Source: Streptomyces sp. MP131-18 (GTDB lineage Bacteria; Actinomycetota; Actinomycetes; Streptomycetales; Streptomycetaceae). From it: DNA of 64,000 bases. Of this stretch, positions 40,776-49,248 are shown in pieces. Position 1 is the stretch's first letter. Each line of letters begins with the position of its first letter. The notes under the pieces were generated by a model that was not told the DNA's origin, did not search any database, and saw only the letters and a list, made by a program, of their open reading frames with translations. Location of the stretch: NCBI RefSeq assembly GCF_001984575.1, contig NZ_LZNS01000001.1, positions 186,001 to 250,000 of the forward strand, written 5' to 3'. The position numbers and the translations under genes are program-made.

Positions 40776-42559
40776 GATGTCCGCCCTTCGGCGAGCGCCT
40801 CCTGGGCGCCCCACAGCTCCGCGTAGAGACCCCCTCGGGCCAGCAGCGACTGGTGGTCACCGCGCTCCACGATCCGTCCTTCGTTCACCACACAGATCTG
40901 GTCGACTTCGGTCACCGTGCGCAACCGGTGGGCGATGACCAGCAGGGTGCGGCCGGCCGCCAGTCGGGAGAGCGCGTTCTGGATGGCCGTCTCGGAGTCG
41001 GGGTCGGCGTAGGCGGTGGCCTCGTCCAGCACGACCACGGGGGTGTCGGCGAGCAGGGCCCGAGCAATGGCGACGCGTTGGGCCTCACCTCCCGAGAGGT
41101 TGGCGTCCTCGCCGTGGACGCTGTCATAGCCTCGCGGCAGCGTCATGATGCGCTCGTGGATGTTGGCGGCGCGGGCCGCCGCGGTCACCTCCTCGTCGCC
41201 GGCGTCCGGGCGGGCCATGCGGATGTTCTCCCGGACCGAGTCCCGCACCAGCCGGATGTCCTGGAGCACCATCCCCACCTGCTGGTACAGAGTGTGGTGC
41301 GTCATCTCCCGCAGATCAGCACCGCCGATGGTGACGTGCCCTTCCGTGGGGTCCCAGAAGCGCGCCAGCAGCGCGGCCAGCGTGCTCTTCCCGGCCCCCG
41401 AGGGCCCGACCAGCGCGGTGACCGTGCCCGGCCGCAGGTCCAGGTCCACTCCACGGATCACCTCCGCGCCATCGGAGTAACCGAACCGCACACCGGCGAA
41501 GCGCACCCGGGAATCAACGGGGATGGCGGGCGCGTCCGGGGCCGGCGGGAGTGTCCCGGTGCCGAGCAGTCGCTGGAGGTTGCCGGCGGCGTGCCGGGCG
41601 GTGGCGAGATGGTGATAGGCATAGTTCAACTCCAGGAAGGGACCGGCCACGGCCACCCCCACCACCAGGAACGGCAGGACATCCGCCGGCTCGGCCCAGC
41701 CGGCCTGGACGAACACGGCGCCCGAGACCAACGCGGCCAGCAGGGTGGTGAACGGCGCCAGCGCCAGCTCGGCCACGGTGGAGCCCCGCAGCATGCCCCG
41801 GACCCAGTCCCAAAAGCCGGCCACGAACGACTCAGCCGCAGCCACAAACCGGGTATGAGCGCGCCCGGCCTGCCCGAACGCTTTGACCACGGCGATACCA
41901 TCCACGAACTCGACAGCCGCCGCACTCACATCGGCGATCGAACGCTGATAGCGCTCCATCTGCTCCCCCTGGCCACGCATCATGACCGAGTACTGCACGA
42001 CCCCCACCAAAACAGGAAACAAAGTCAACAACGCCAACCGCCAGTCGGATGCGAGGAGGTAGACCAGCGCGGCGGATGGCGCCACGATCGCGGTGGTGAG
42101 GTCGAGGTAGGCGTGGCCCACCAGATGGTGGAGGTCGGCGACATCGTCGGTCATCACCTTCTTGACCCGCCCCGAGGACCGGTCGGTGAACCAGCCCAGG
42201 GGCACATGGCCCAGCCGCCGAGCCGCGCGTCGCCTGACATCGAACTGGAAGGCGACATCTGCGAGGTGGGTGATGGTGAGCGCGGCACCACTGGTGAGGA
42301 GGCGCAGCAGAAGCGCCCCAGCGGCGACAGCGACGACCGTCCAGACCTGCTCCTCGCGGACCGGATCGCGCAGCAGCTCGCGTGCCAGCTCCACAAGCGC
42401 GATCAGCGGCACCACTTTGGCGAGGGCACCGATCGCCTCCAGCAGGCAGGCGAGCATGAGGCGGGAGCGCACGGGCGCCAACAGGTCGCCGAGCGCGGCT
42501 TTCCCCTGAGGAACGGCGTCGGGGTTCTCCTGGTGGCCCGCCGTGTCGGGGGGTGACAT
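40772..42559 (-). CDS. ABC transporter, fused membrane-ATPase half (YbtP/IrtA-like)
   Basis: A 595-aa half transporter with ATG 42559 after AGGAGG. The membrane domain occupies about 25-330 (LMLACLLEAIGALAKVVPL, VPLGWFTDRSSGRVKKVMTD), then an ATPase with GPSGAGKST, LSGGEAQR and VVLDEATAYADPDSE. The Ala-Tyr in the D-loop region, where the partner has the usual Ala-Ala-Leu-Asp, is the kind of asymmetry common in heterodimeric exporters and IrtAB-type importers. It lies 59 bp after the MFS gene and is probably in the same operon. Confidence 0.9.
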   Translation of the reverse strand: MSPPDTAGHQENPDAVPQGKAALGDLLAPVRSRLMLACLLEAIGALAKVVPLIALVELARELLRDPVREEQVWTVVAVAAGALLLRLLTSGAALTITHLADVAFQFDVRRRAARRLGHVPLGWFTDRSSGRVKKVMTDDVADLHHLVGHAYLDLTTAIVAPSAALVYLLASDWRLALLTLFPVLVGVVQYSVMMRGQGEQMERYQRSIADVSAAAVEFVDGIAVVKAFGQAGRAHTRFVAAAESFVAGFWDWVRGMLRGSTVAELALAPFTTLLAALVSGAVFVQAGWAEPADVLPFLVVGVAVAGPFLELNYAYHHLATARHAAGNLQRLLGTGTLPPAPDAPAIPVDSRVRFAGVRFGYSDGAEVIRGVDLDLRPGTVTALVGPSGAGKSTLAALLARFWDPTEGHVTIGGADLREMTHHTLYQQVGMVLQDIRLVRDSVRENIRMARPDAGDEEVTAAARAANIHERIMTLPRGYDSVHGEDANLSGGEAQRVAIARALLADTPVVVLDEATAYADPDSETAIQNALSRLAAGRTLLVIAHRLRTVTEVDQICVVNEGRIVERGDHQSLLARGGLYAELWGAQEALAEGRTS

Positions 42560-42618
42560 ACGACCTCCTGGGAAGGCGGGCCAGTGGCGGTCCCGCCGCT
42601 GATCGGTGGGTGGGAGGG

Positions 42619-44058
42619 TCAGACGTTCTCGGTCTCGGACGTGCCAAGCCGAGGCACGAGGCACACCGCGAGCAGTGCCGCGGCCAGGGCGCACGCCCCG
42701 ATGACGAGGAAGGCCCTCGCATAGCCCTCGGCCAGAGCGGCCGTGGGGTCGGCGGTGGACGCGTTGCCGGTGACCGTCACGGCGAGGGTGGAGAGCGCCG
42801 CGAGGCCGATGCTGCCGCCGCACTGCCTGCTGGCATTCAACAAGCCGCTGACCAGGCCGGCTTCGCCCTTGGTAACCCCGGAGGTACCCATGGCCGTGTT
42901 GGCCATCACGCTCAGTCCGATACCGACACTGGCCACCAGCGACGGACCGAGGAAGCCGCTCAGAAAGGTCGACTCCGGGCTCAGACTCCCGAACCACATC
43001 AACCCGACGCCGCCCATGGCCAGGCCGCCGCCGATCAGCAGCCGCCCATCGACGCGTCCCACGAACCGCGAGGCCGCGAAGCTGCCAAGAACGGCGCCGC
43101 CGCAGAAGGGCAGGAACGCCACGCCCGCTGCGAGGGGGCCATAGTCCAGCACATGCTGGAGGAAGAGTGAGGCGAAGTAGAAGCCCGCCACGGTGGCCGC
43201 CCCGACCAGCAGCGACAGAACGTTGGCCAACCAGACGGTACGGGGCGCGAGCACACTCAGCCGGACCAGGGGGGCAGCCGAGCGGCGCTCCCAGACCACG
43301 AAGACCGCTGCCAGAGTGACCGCGCCACTCAATGTGCCGAGGGTGCGCGGGGAGCCCCACGGATGCTTCTCGGTTTCCAGCAGGCCGAAGACGAGTACGG
43401 TCATGGCCGCCGTGCCCAGCAACGCGCCACCGAGGTCGAGCCGCCGGGAGCTGCCGCCCCCGGCGAGCACGGAGGCCAGAGCCAGCGGCACCGCGAGAGC
43501 CACCAGCGGGACATTGACGAACATCACCCAACGCCAGTTGAGCAGGTCCGTCAGCACCCCGCCGAGCAGCACCCCGACAGCGCCGCCGGATATGGCGACC
43601 ATGGACCAACTCCCCAGCGCCCGGCGTCGCGGGGCGCCCTCCGCGAAGGTGACCATGATGAGGGTGAGGCTGATGGGTGCCAGCACCGCCGCCGCGAGCC
43701 CCTGCCCGGCCCGAGCGGCGACCAGCTGTCCCGGCGACTGGGCGAAGCCGCCCATCAGGGAGGCCACTCCGAAGAGGAGGAGCCCGGCGATTACGGCACG
43801 CCGATGCCCGAAGAGGTCGGCGACGCGGCCTCCGAGAAGCAGCAGGCCGCCGAAGACCAGGGTGTAGGCGTTCACCACCCAGGAGAGATCGCCGGGTGCG
43901 AAGCCCAGATCCCGGCCGATCTCGGGCAGGGCCACGTTGACCACGCTGATGTCCAGTACCACCACCAGCTGGCACAGGCAGACCGTGGCCAGTACCCAAC
44001 CCGACCGCGCCGCCGACCGCTCGCGTTCCGTGCTGGAACCCGCCCCCATCTCCGTCAT
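42619..44058 (-). CDS. MFS exporter, DHA2/EmrB-QacA type (14 helices)
   Basis: A 479-aa transporter from ATG 44058 (GGGAGG upstream). It has LDISVVNVALPEIG (motif D1), WVVNAYTLVFGGLLLLGGRV and GRVADLFGHRR (motif A), and about 14 hydrophobic segments. It probably exports the metal-free product. It heads a probable three-gene transport operon with the ABC pair. Bases 43738-43953 are nearly identical to the broken copy at 3008-3223. The divergent regulator gene here is degenerate, so the intact TetR at 2162 may serve it. Confidence 0.9.
   Translation of the reverse strand: MTEMGAGSSTERERSAARSGWVLATVCLCQLVVVLDISVVNVALPEIGRDLGFAPGDLSWVVNAYTLVFGGLLLLGGRVADLFGHRRAVIAGLLLFGVASLMGGFAQSPGQLVAARAGQGLAAAVLAPISLTLIMVTFAEGAPRRRALGSWSMVAISGGAVGVLLGGVLTDLLNWRWVMFVNVPLVALAVPLALASVLAGGGSSRRLDLGGALLGTAAMTVLVFGLLETEKHPWGSPRTLGTLSGAVTLAAVFVVWERRSAAPLVRLSVLAPRTVWLANVLSLLVGAATVAGFYFASLFLQHVLDYGPLAAGVAFLPFCGGAVLGSFAASRFVGRVDGRLLIGGGLAMGGVGLMWFGSLSPESTFLSGFLGPSLVASVGIGLSVMANTAMGTSGVTKGEAGLVSGLLNASRQCGGSIGLAALSTLAVTVTGNASTADPTAALAEGYARAFLVIGACALAAALLAVCLVPRLGTSETENV
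43738..43953 (-). repeat. 216-bp near-identical inverted repeat, right copy
   Basis: Reverse complement of 3008-3223 with about three differences. It covers the first membrane helices of the intact MFS exporter. See the left copy. Confidence 0.85.
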
Positions 44059-44088
44059 GTCATCCCTCCCCCGATGCGTACAGTGTTC

Positions 44089-44107
44089 GCGTAAGGTATG
44101 CCTAACT
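44089..44107. promoter_or_regulatory. Operator-like site of the MFS/ABC operon (iron-box or TetR type)
   Basis: GCGTAAGGTATGCCTAACT; read on the minus strand TTAGGCATACCTTACGC. The core TTAGGC(A/G)TACCTTA is shared with 2857-2883. It is about 30 bp upstream of the MFS start. Similar to DmdR/IdeR iron boxes in its TTAGG and CCTTA arms, but equally explicable as the operator of the TetR family member encoded at 2162. Confidence 0.45.
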
Positions 44108-44160
44108 TCCACAACATGGCAAGCCGTGCCGGCTTCTGGGCGCATGAAACGATGCGATTC

Positions 44161-44617
44161 ATGACACAGCAGCGACGCCCCCACCGGGCCCGACCACGGC
44201 ATCCGGCGCCGTCGAGTTGAGTACGGCCGCGACCCCGCTCCGTCGGCATATCGACGCACACGAGGACCTGCTGGTGGCGATCCTCGAACTGGTGGCGAAA
44301 GGATTGCCGACCCGGCACGCGGCTCCTCGCCCGCGTCACGGACGCCGACGACCACGCGGTAGCCGCCGCTGAGGGCCGCACATCCTCACCAGGGGCGAGA
44401 TCCCCGCCCACACCCCCTTCCCCCTCGCCAACGCGTGCGTCGAGGGCTTCCTGGGGACCGGCTCCCCTCCCAACGCGACCGCCTGACCGCGAAGATCGTT
44501 CCTGCCCAGTTCCCGGCACTGGCCCGCTGCCGCGCCGAAGCCGCAGACCCCGCCCCGTCACAGCACACTCTGCGCGCCGTCCTTGCCACGCTCCTTCCGG
44601 CAGAGGCTCGCCCCTGA
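44161..44617 (+). pseudogene. Degenerate TetR-family regulator
   Basis: It begins MTQQRRPHRARP, matching MTQRRHPRP of the intact TetR at 2162-2809, and ends with the same ITPAQFPALARYRAEA-type segment (here IVPAQFPALARCRAEA) and LLPAEARP. In between the helix-turn-helix is almost wholly deleted, RRHIDAHEDLLVAILELVAK resumes in another frame, and stops and frame changes interrupt the ligand domain. It is divergent from the intact MFS gene, as the intact TetR is divergent from the broken MFS. Confidence 0.8.
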
Positions 44618-44624
44618 GCCGGCC

Positions 44625-45353
44625 CTAGGAGGTCCGGCGGCCGAGAAGATGGACATCCGAGTCCCCAAGCGTCCGGGAGCTCAGTGCGCAAGCCGCCCAC
44701 TCCGCGCGCAACTCCTCGTCGGTGACCACCCACCAGTCGTAATCCACGTCCACGCGGGCAACGACACGGCCCTGGTGAAGCGTTTCGTAGGCCATGTGCC
44801 AGACCACGCTCTGGTCACCGGCAGGCTCAGCCTCGGACCACCCGCGATAGTCGTACGCCCCCACTCGCACGACCGGGCTGGCGACGCGTGGGACCGCCGC
44901 AGGAACCGTCGGCGGTGGGTTGTTGACCACCACTATTCCGCCCGGGTCCAGGCGTGCGGCGATCCTCGCCCACAAAGAGCGTCGCTCGTCGGGCGTCAAA
45001 TGTCCGATCATATTCACCGCGAGGACGGCGCGCACTCGCTCGGGGAACGGGAACTCCATCGCCCCCTCAGCCACCACGGTTGTGCGGGCGGCGAGCGGCG
45101 GATCATCCATCAGCCGCGCCAGCAGGGCCGTGCGCATGGCCGCCGACGGTTCGACGGCGAGAAGCCGGGCTTCGGGCAGCGCGGCCGCAGCGATCCGTGT
45201 CCCCCGCCCCGCACCCGCGCCGAGGTCGATCACGGGACCGCTGAGAGCCGACAGCCGCCTGAGTTCGGCAGCGAGCGAATGCCCGACCTGTTGCCAGAAA
45301 CCAGCGATCAGCGGGTCGATGAACGGCGCGGACTTGGCGTACGAATCGGTCAC
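44625..45353 (-). CDS. SAM-dependent class I methyltransferase
   Basis: A 242-aa enzyme: VIDLGAGAGRGTRIAAAALP as motif I, LAVEPSAAMRTALLARL, and VLAVNMIGHLTPDERRSLW, echoing the VEPSxxMRxxLxxRL and xxGHL patterns of the methyltransferases at 36944 and within 32774. It is therefore a third paralogue of this group, at the right edge of the intact cluster. It ends 7 bp from the degenerate TetR. Substrate unknown; it may methylate the metallophore. Confidence 0.87.
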   Translation of the reverse strand: MTDSYAKSAPFIDPLIAGFWQQVGHSLAAELRRLSALSGPVIDLGAGAGRGTRIAAAALPEARLLAVEPSAAMRTALLARLMDDPPLAARTTVVAEGAMEFPFPERVRAVLAVNMIGHLTPDERRSLWARIAARLDPGGIVVVNNPPPTVPAAVPRVASPVVRVGAYDYRGWSEAEPAGDQSVVWHMAYETLHQGRVVARVDVDYDWWVVTDEELRAEWAACALSSRTLGDSDVHLLGRRTS

Positions 45354-45570
45354 AGCGCTTCCTAGAGGTCGATACTTCTCTGTTGACGTGGCGGAGTGAG
45401 AAGGAGTCCTTCAGCGCTGCCTCGCGACCCCCGACTGGAGGTCTGGTCGGGCACCACCACGGGGGGAGCCGTGAGACAGGAGAGAACGCGAACCCGGCCC
45501 CTCTTGCCCAATGCCGGCGTCGCATACGGACTCGGCCGCGGCAACCGACTCCCCCGGCGCGGATTCCACC

Positions 45571-45862
45571 CTGTTTGGGACTGTCCGGCAGGGGCCGCAT
45601 ACTCCGGTGTGCTGGACGACATGCTCGGGAAACGCGAATTCCGAGTCCGCGCCGACGCGCCGCACCCAGCCCTCCAGCGCGGCCGGGTCCAGGGCCCTAC
45701 TGGTGCCGCAGAAACGGCACATAAGGCAGTGCTGGTGTCCGCCGGGGGCCGCGTCCGATAGTGGCGTGTACCGCTCGCGTCGAGGACAACATCCACTCGG
45801 CCACGGATCTCCATGTCATGGAGGGTCCGGTAAACGGCAGTATGGCCGACCCGCACTCCCCG
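45571..45862 (-). pseudogene. Fur/Zur-family regulator remnant, frameshifted
   Basis: One minus-strand frame reads VGHTAVYRTLHDMEIRGRVD followed by VVLDASGTRHY, the recognition helix and first beta strand of a Fur-family repressor (usual VGxTTVYRTLxxLxxxGxVD). After a one-base shift near 45741-45757 a second frame gives GHQHCLMCRFCGTSRALD, then GWVRRVGADSEFAFPEHVVQ and TGVCGPC, the dimerisation domain with both CxxC zinc motifs. The first 40-50 residues and a stop at the proper place are missing. It is decayed, so active Zur must be encoded elsewhere in the genome. Confidence 0.8.
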
Positions 45863-45982
45863 AACCCGACGTCCGGCCGTTCGCGCACCGAGCGTGACGT
45901 GCGACTGCCGCTCACTCCGCCGGCGTCCCATGGCGGATCACCCCGCACGATCTGGCTACCAATCGACCCGTCCGACCGTAGA

Positions 45983-46004
45983 CGAAAATGATTCTCATGT
46001 CTAT
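45983..46004. promoter_or_regulatory. Zur box, best match to consensus
   Basis: CGAAAATGATTCTCATGTC at 45983-46001 matches the TGAAAATGATTTTCA Zur consensus at 13 of 15 positions. It lies between the broken Fur-family gene (minus) and the broken L31/CobW-like pair (plus), about 110 bp upstream of the latter. The operator has survived although the genes on both sides have not. Confidence 0.75.
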
Positions 46005-46111
46005 CTAGCCGGAGCGGCGCCACATATACAGCCAGCCACGCAGGGCACTCACCCCTGCAGACCGCACCCCGGAAGGAGCGGAGGACGCACCCGGACCGGC
46101 CAACCCGTCGC

Positions 46112-46322
46112 CGCCCGACGTCCGACATCCACCCCGCCTACGCCCCCGTAGTCTTCCGCGACAAGGCTGCGGGCTTCGCGTTCCTCACCCGCTCCACACT
46201 GGTCTCCCGCACGGACACGCTCAGCCAGCCACCCCTTCTGCACCGGCCAGCTGCGCATCGTGGACTCCGCCGGCCGGGTCGAACGCTTCCGCCGCCGCTA
46301 CGAACAGCGCGGGGCACGGTGA
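46112..46322 (+). pseudogene. rpmE2: Ribosomal protein L31 type B (zinc-free paralogue), deleted and frameshifted
   Basis: [20 protein letters not shown] and [11 protein letters not shown] are the start of the actinobacterial C-minus L31 paralogue that replaces the zinc-binding form under zinc starvation. The centre (normally TVEWEDGxxYPVVDVEISSxS) is missing, and the gene resumes in another frame as [21 protein letters not shown] and YEQRGAR before the stop at 46320-46322. No ATG or GTG is in frame at the expected start. The ribosome-site-like GGAAGGAGCGGAGGA at 46072-46086 remains. Confidence 0.85.
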
Positions 46323-46776
46323 CGCTCCCCATCGTGAACGTCGCCGGGCTGCACGCCGACGCCCTGCTGCGCACGGTGCCCCGCAGCGTCGCACTCCACC
46401 ACGACCTCACCACCGCGCAGGAAGGCGCGGTTCGTCGCCTCCTGCGGGAGCAAAGCGGAACCGCGGGCACCGGGCAGGCCCCCTCGTCAACGACTGTGCC
46501 TGCTGTGCGCTCCGCGAGGAACTCCTGCCCGAGCTGGAACGGCTCGCCGAAAGGGGAGAGTTGTGCGCCCTGGCCGTCGTGGAACTGTGGGACTCCGTCG
46601 AACCACAGTCCATCGCCCAGCTCATCGGCGTCGTCATCGCTATTGACCCGGCTCTGGCCCTTCCCTACCTGTCGAACGGCGACGACCTCGCCAAGTTCGG
46701 CCGGGCCGCCGCGAGAACCGACAACCGCACCGTCGGCGACACCTTCGCCCGCCAACTGGAGTACCCACCGCACTAG
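46319..46776 (+). pseudogene. Second CobW-like (COG0523) gene, frameshifted and truncated
   Basis: GTG 46319 overlaps the L31 stop. The first frame reads LPIVNVAGLHADALLRTVPR and SVALHHDLTTAQEGAVRRLL; after a shift at a CCCC run near 46478 it continues as PLVNDCACCALREELLPELE, with the CxCC-type metal motif, then LAVVELWDSVEP and RTVGDTFARQLEY, stopping at 46776. Homologues I recall continue for well over 100 more residues; the break coincides with the IS5 fragment that follows. In other Streptomyces this GTP-binding protein sits beside zinc-free ribosomal protein paralogues under Zur. Confidence 0.8.
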
Positions 46777-46785
46777 CCAGGAGCT

Positions 46786-47047
46786 GTTCGGGCTTGTGAT
46801 CATGTGGCCGAGGTGAGGAGCTTTAGCCACATGATCGATCCGCGGAGGCGGGGTCCGGCCTCGTAGCTTTCGGGTGTCCTGTCGTAGCGGGTGGCGGGGC
46901 CGCGCCAGGCCTTGATCTTCTGGAAGAAGCATTCCACGGTGTTGTGCTGTTTGTAACGCTCGGGGTCGTAGGCGACCGGCCGTCCTCCGGCCGAGCCCTT
47001 GTTCTTCCGGTTGGCCTGCTGGTCGGTCTTCTCCGATATATCTGCAT
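46786..47047 (-). mobile_element. IS5-family element, 3' fragment with terminal repeat
   Basis: The minus-strand frame ending at TGA 46802-46800 reads NTVECFFQKIKAWRGPATRY, then DRTPESYEAGPRLRG and SIMWLKLLTSAT, the C-terminal end of IS112/IS1031-like transposases, with the catalytic Glu in TVECFF. GAGCTGTTCGGGCTTGTGAT at 46781-46800 is the usual terminal sequence of this IS type. The element is cut at about 47047. It belongs to a different IS5 subgroup from the transposase at 5096. Confidence 0.8.
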
Positions 47048-47153
47048 TGATATGGAGCGTCTGCCGCCAGGCCCACCCCCCGGCCGACTGCGCCGCCAGC
47101 GGTTGGACCGACCGCGTCCCCCGGCTGCTCCTGCACCAATACTCTCGAGGAGC

Positions 47154-48266
47154 TCACGTGGTGAGGTGGGGGAACGCCCGACGAGTCGAGGTGAGGACCG
47201 TTCGATAGGTCGGGCCGGAGACAGCCATGGCGGTGACCAGCGTCTCGACGGCCGCCCGCAGGGCGTCCTCGCCGCGTGCCTGGCGTAACGCGGGGAGTGC
47301 GGCCTGCTGCTGGACGATGTCAGGTGAGTGTCCGTTCCATGCCGGGACCGAGGTGTGGCGTATCCGGGCGTCGTCGAGTATCCGCTCCCAGATCAGGTGC
47401 CTGTGGGGGAACGGCGGGGGGAACTCGTCTCCTCGGTCCAGCGCGGCGAGCGCGGGCGCGATCCAGTCGACCTCCGCCAGGCCCGCGGCCGTGAACGCCA
47501 GTCGGGCCGCCCATCGGGCGATCGCCTGCTGTGTCGCGGCGTCCGCCGCGGCCACCGCTTCGGCGAACTGCCGGTCCGCGCGTACCAGATCCACCGCGGC
47601 GCCCTCCATCCGCGCCAGCGGTTCGCCGGGGCGACCGCCGCCGCGCCACAGCAGATTGCTGCGCTCCGATCGCTTCCGCTCCACCTCCCATGCCTGGGCC
47701 TCGGAAAGTGGGCGGGTCGCGGGCCGCGGCAGTGGGCGCTGCTCGCCGGCCCACCGGTGGCTCCAGGTGGCCACGTCACTGGTCTGTCTCAGTACCGCGT
47801 CGGGAGCCGCCGGCGCCGGCCACCACTGCATCAACCAGCGCTCGATCAGCGGCTCTTCGGGCGACCGCTGGTCTGCGGCGTTCCCCGCGTCCATGCCCGT
47901 GACGCAGTGCCGTACCCGGTAGGGCACCGCGCCGAGGGCCAGCGGCCACGCCTCCTCACCGTCCCCGGCCAGCAGCACGGTGTCGTCGGACCGCGGCTCG
48001 AAGGAGACCTCGGCCACCTCCTCCCAGCCTGCACCGGGCGCCGCCGGCGCCGCCTCGTGCCGCTCCATCCGCAGACCGACCCCGCCGAACCTGAGCCCGG
48101 TACGCACGTAGAGGAAGCCGGGGAACGCGGCACCGCACAGACCGGAGCACTGCCCCACGAACGCGTCCGACAGGTCGACCACATCCCCGGAAGCTTGCTC
48201 CGGACGGCTGTCCAGGAAGAAATGGCCGTGGTCCGCCCGTACCTCACCATCGAAGATCACACGCAT
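47154..48266 (-). CDS. Hypothetical protein, 370 aa
   Basis: Starting at ATG 48266 (MRVIFDGEVRADHGHFFLDS; ATG 48278 is also in frame). The N-terminal 170 residues look like a beta-rich sensor or immunity-type domain (FVGQCSGLCGAAFPGFLYVR, GLRFGGVGL), the middle is Trp- and Arg-rich, and the C-terminal half is helical (AVAAADAATQQAIARWAARL). No signal peptide or membrane segment. I do not recognise the family. It begins 107 bp past the IS fragment and has no evident link to the metallophore. Confidence 0.65.
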   Translation of the reverse strand: MRVIFDGEVRADHGHFFLDSRPEQASGDVVDLSDAFVGQCSGLCGAAFPGFLYVRTGLRFGGVGLRMERHEAAPAAPGAGWEEVAEVSFEPRSDDTVLLAGDGEEAWPLALGAVPYRVRHCVTGMDAGNAADQRSPEEPLIERWLMQWWPAPAAPDAVLRQTSDVATWSHRWAGEQRPLPRPATRPLSEAQAWEVERKRSERSNLLWRGGGRPGEPLARMEGAAVDLVRADRQFAEAVAAADAATQQAIARWAARLAFTAAGLAEVDWIAPALAALDRGDEFPPPFPHRHLIWERILDDARIRHTSVPAWNGHSPDIVQQQAALPALRQARGEDALRAAVETLVTAMAVSGPTYRTVLTSTRRAFPHLTT

Positions 48267-48544
48267 TGTCCACACCATGAGTCTCGACAACTGGCTGGCG
48301 CCATTCTGGTGGGGCACACCGACAGTCGCCTTCGGCGCCGCCCACGCCGGTGGTGGAGTGGCTCCCGAGCCGTCCCGTGGGCGGTTGCGACGCGACACGG
48401 GCGCGAGCGCGGACGACGGGCCGGGGGTCAGCCGCCGGATCGGGCGTCGCAGGTGTCATACGCCATGGAGGCCCGGGGTCGTACCCCCCACCGGCCAGGG
48501 TGCAGGGTGCGTTGCGCAGGTCAACGCGTCGAGCACTCGACGCC
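48267..48544. other. Non-coding stretch, nothing recognised
   Basis: 278 bp upstream of the hypothetical gene; only short accidental frames. A promoter for 47154-48266 must lie here, but no clear -35/-10 pair stands out. Confidence 0.4.
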
Positions 48545-48718
48545 TCACCGCCAACCGCGCACGAGGTCGTCAGCAAAGGCCACCAGGCGCGGCTCCAGAA
48601 CTCGAACTTCCGGAGCCGCCGCTGAGACGAACTCGATCGGGCGCAGCGCGGACCCGCGGGCAGCAGACAACGCCGCCGACTGAAACTCCGCCTCAGTCGT
48701 GAGTTCCGGTTCCGCCAT
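48545..48718 (-). CDS. Small hypothetical protein (57 aa)
   Basis: ATG 48718 starts MAEPELTTEAEFQSAALSAA, continuing to APEVRVLEPRLVAFADDLVR before a stop at 48545-48547. The start lies inside the last codons of the excisionase-like frame (26-bp overlap), the pattern of a coupled downstream gene. Composition (acidic then basic, Ala-rich) looks coding, but there is no recognisable domain. Confidence 0.4.
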   Translation of the reverse strand: MAEPELTTEAEFQSAALSAARGSALRPIEFVSAAAPEVRVLEPRLVAFADDLVRGWR

Positions 48719-48955
48719 TGTCGACCTGTCCGAGTTCGACTCCGAGCAGACGCCGCAGGTCTGCGGTGACCACGCGATAAGAGCGCCCCAGCCTCAGGGC
48801 CCGGCGGGGTACTCCCCGCGGCGTGCGAGGTCATATCCGGTGCTGCGGGTCAGCGCGAGCGCACGGTTCACGGTCTTCAGGTCGATGGCGGGCGGGAGAG
48901 CGCGCAACTCCTCCTCGGACATCGGCGCCCGCTCGCGGGCGGAACTCCTAGCCAT
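48693..48955 (-). pseudogene. Excisionase-like HTH protein, frameshifted
   Basis: MSEEELRALPPAIDLKTVNR, then ALALTRSTGYDLARRGEYP, is a MerR/Xis-like winged helix as used by Streptomyces integrative elements. The expected continuation (RALRLGRSYRVVTADLRRLL) is present but one base out of frame from about 48800-48808. The stop of the restored frame is at 48693. Possible starts are ATG 48955 and ATG 48922. No integrase gene follows directly, so this is probably a scar of an older element. Confidence 0.65.
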
Positions 48956-49248
48956 GGCGCGCAAATCCTCTCTCCAGTCCAGCAGGGCCGGCATATGTAG
49001 CATGCGAACGGGGGCTCCGCCCCGGCGACTGCCCGGAGCGGGCCCGGTGCTTCTCACACGTCTCTCACGGACTCACGAGAACGCCCATGGCCCAGCCGGG
49101 CAAAAGACCGGACAGCACGGGCCCTGACCTGCGACACCGGACGCACCGCACACGCCCCTCCCTCGTCCGACCGCTGTGGCTCATGTCGGAACCACAAGGC
49201 GCAGCGGAACATGCCGATCGGTCGGCAGATCCATGGAAAATCGGGGAT

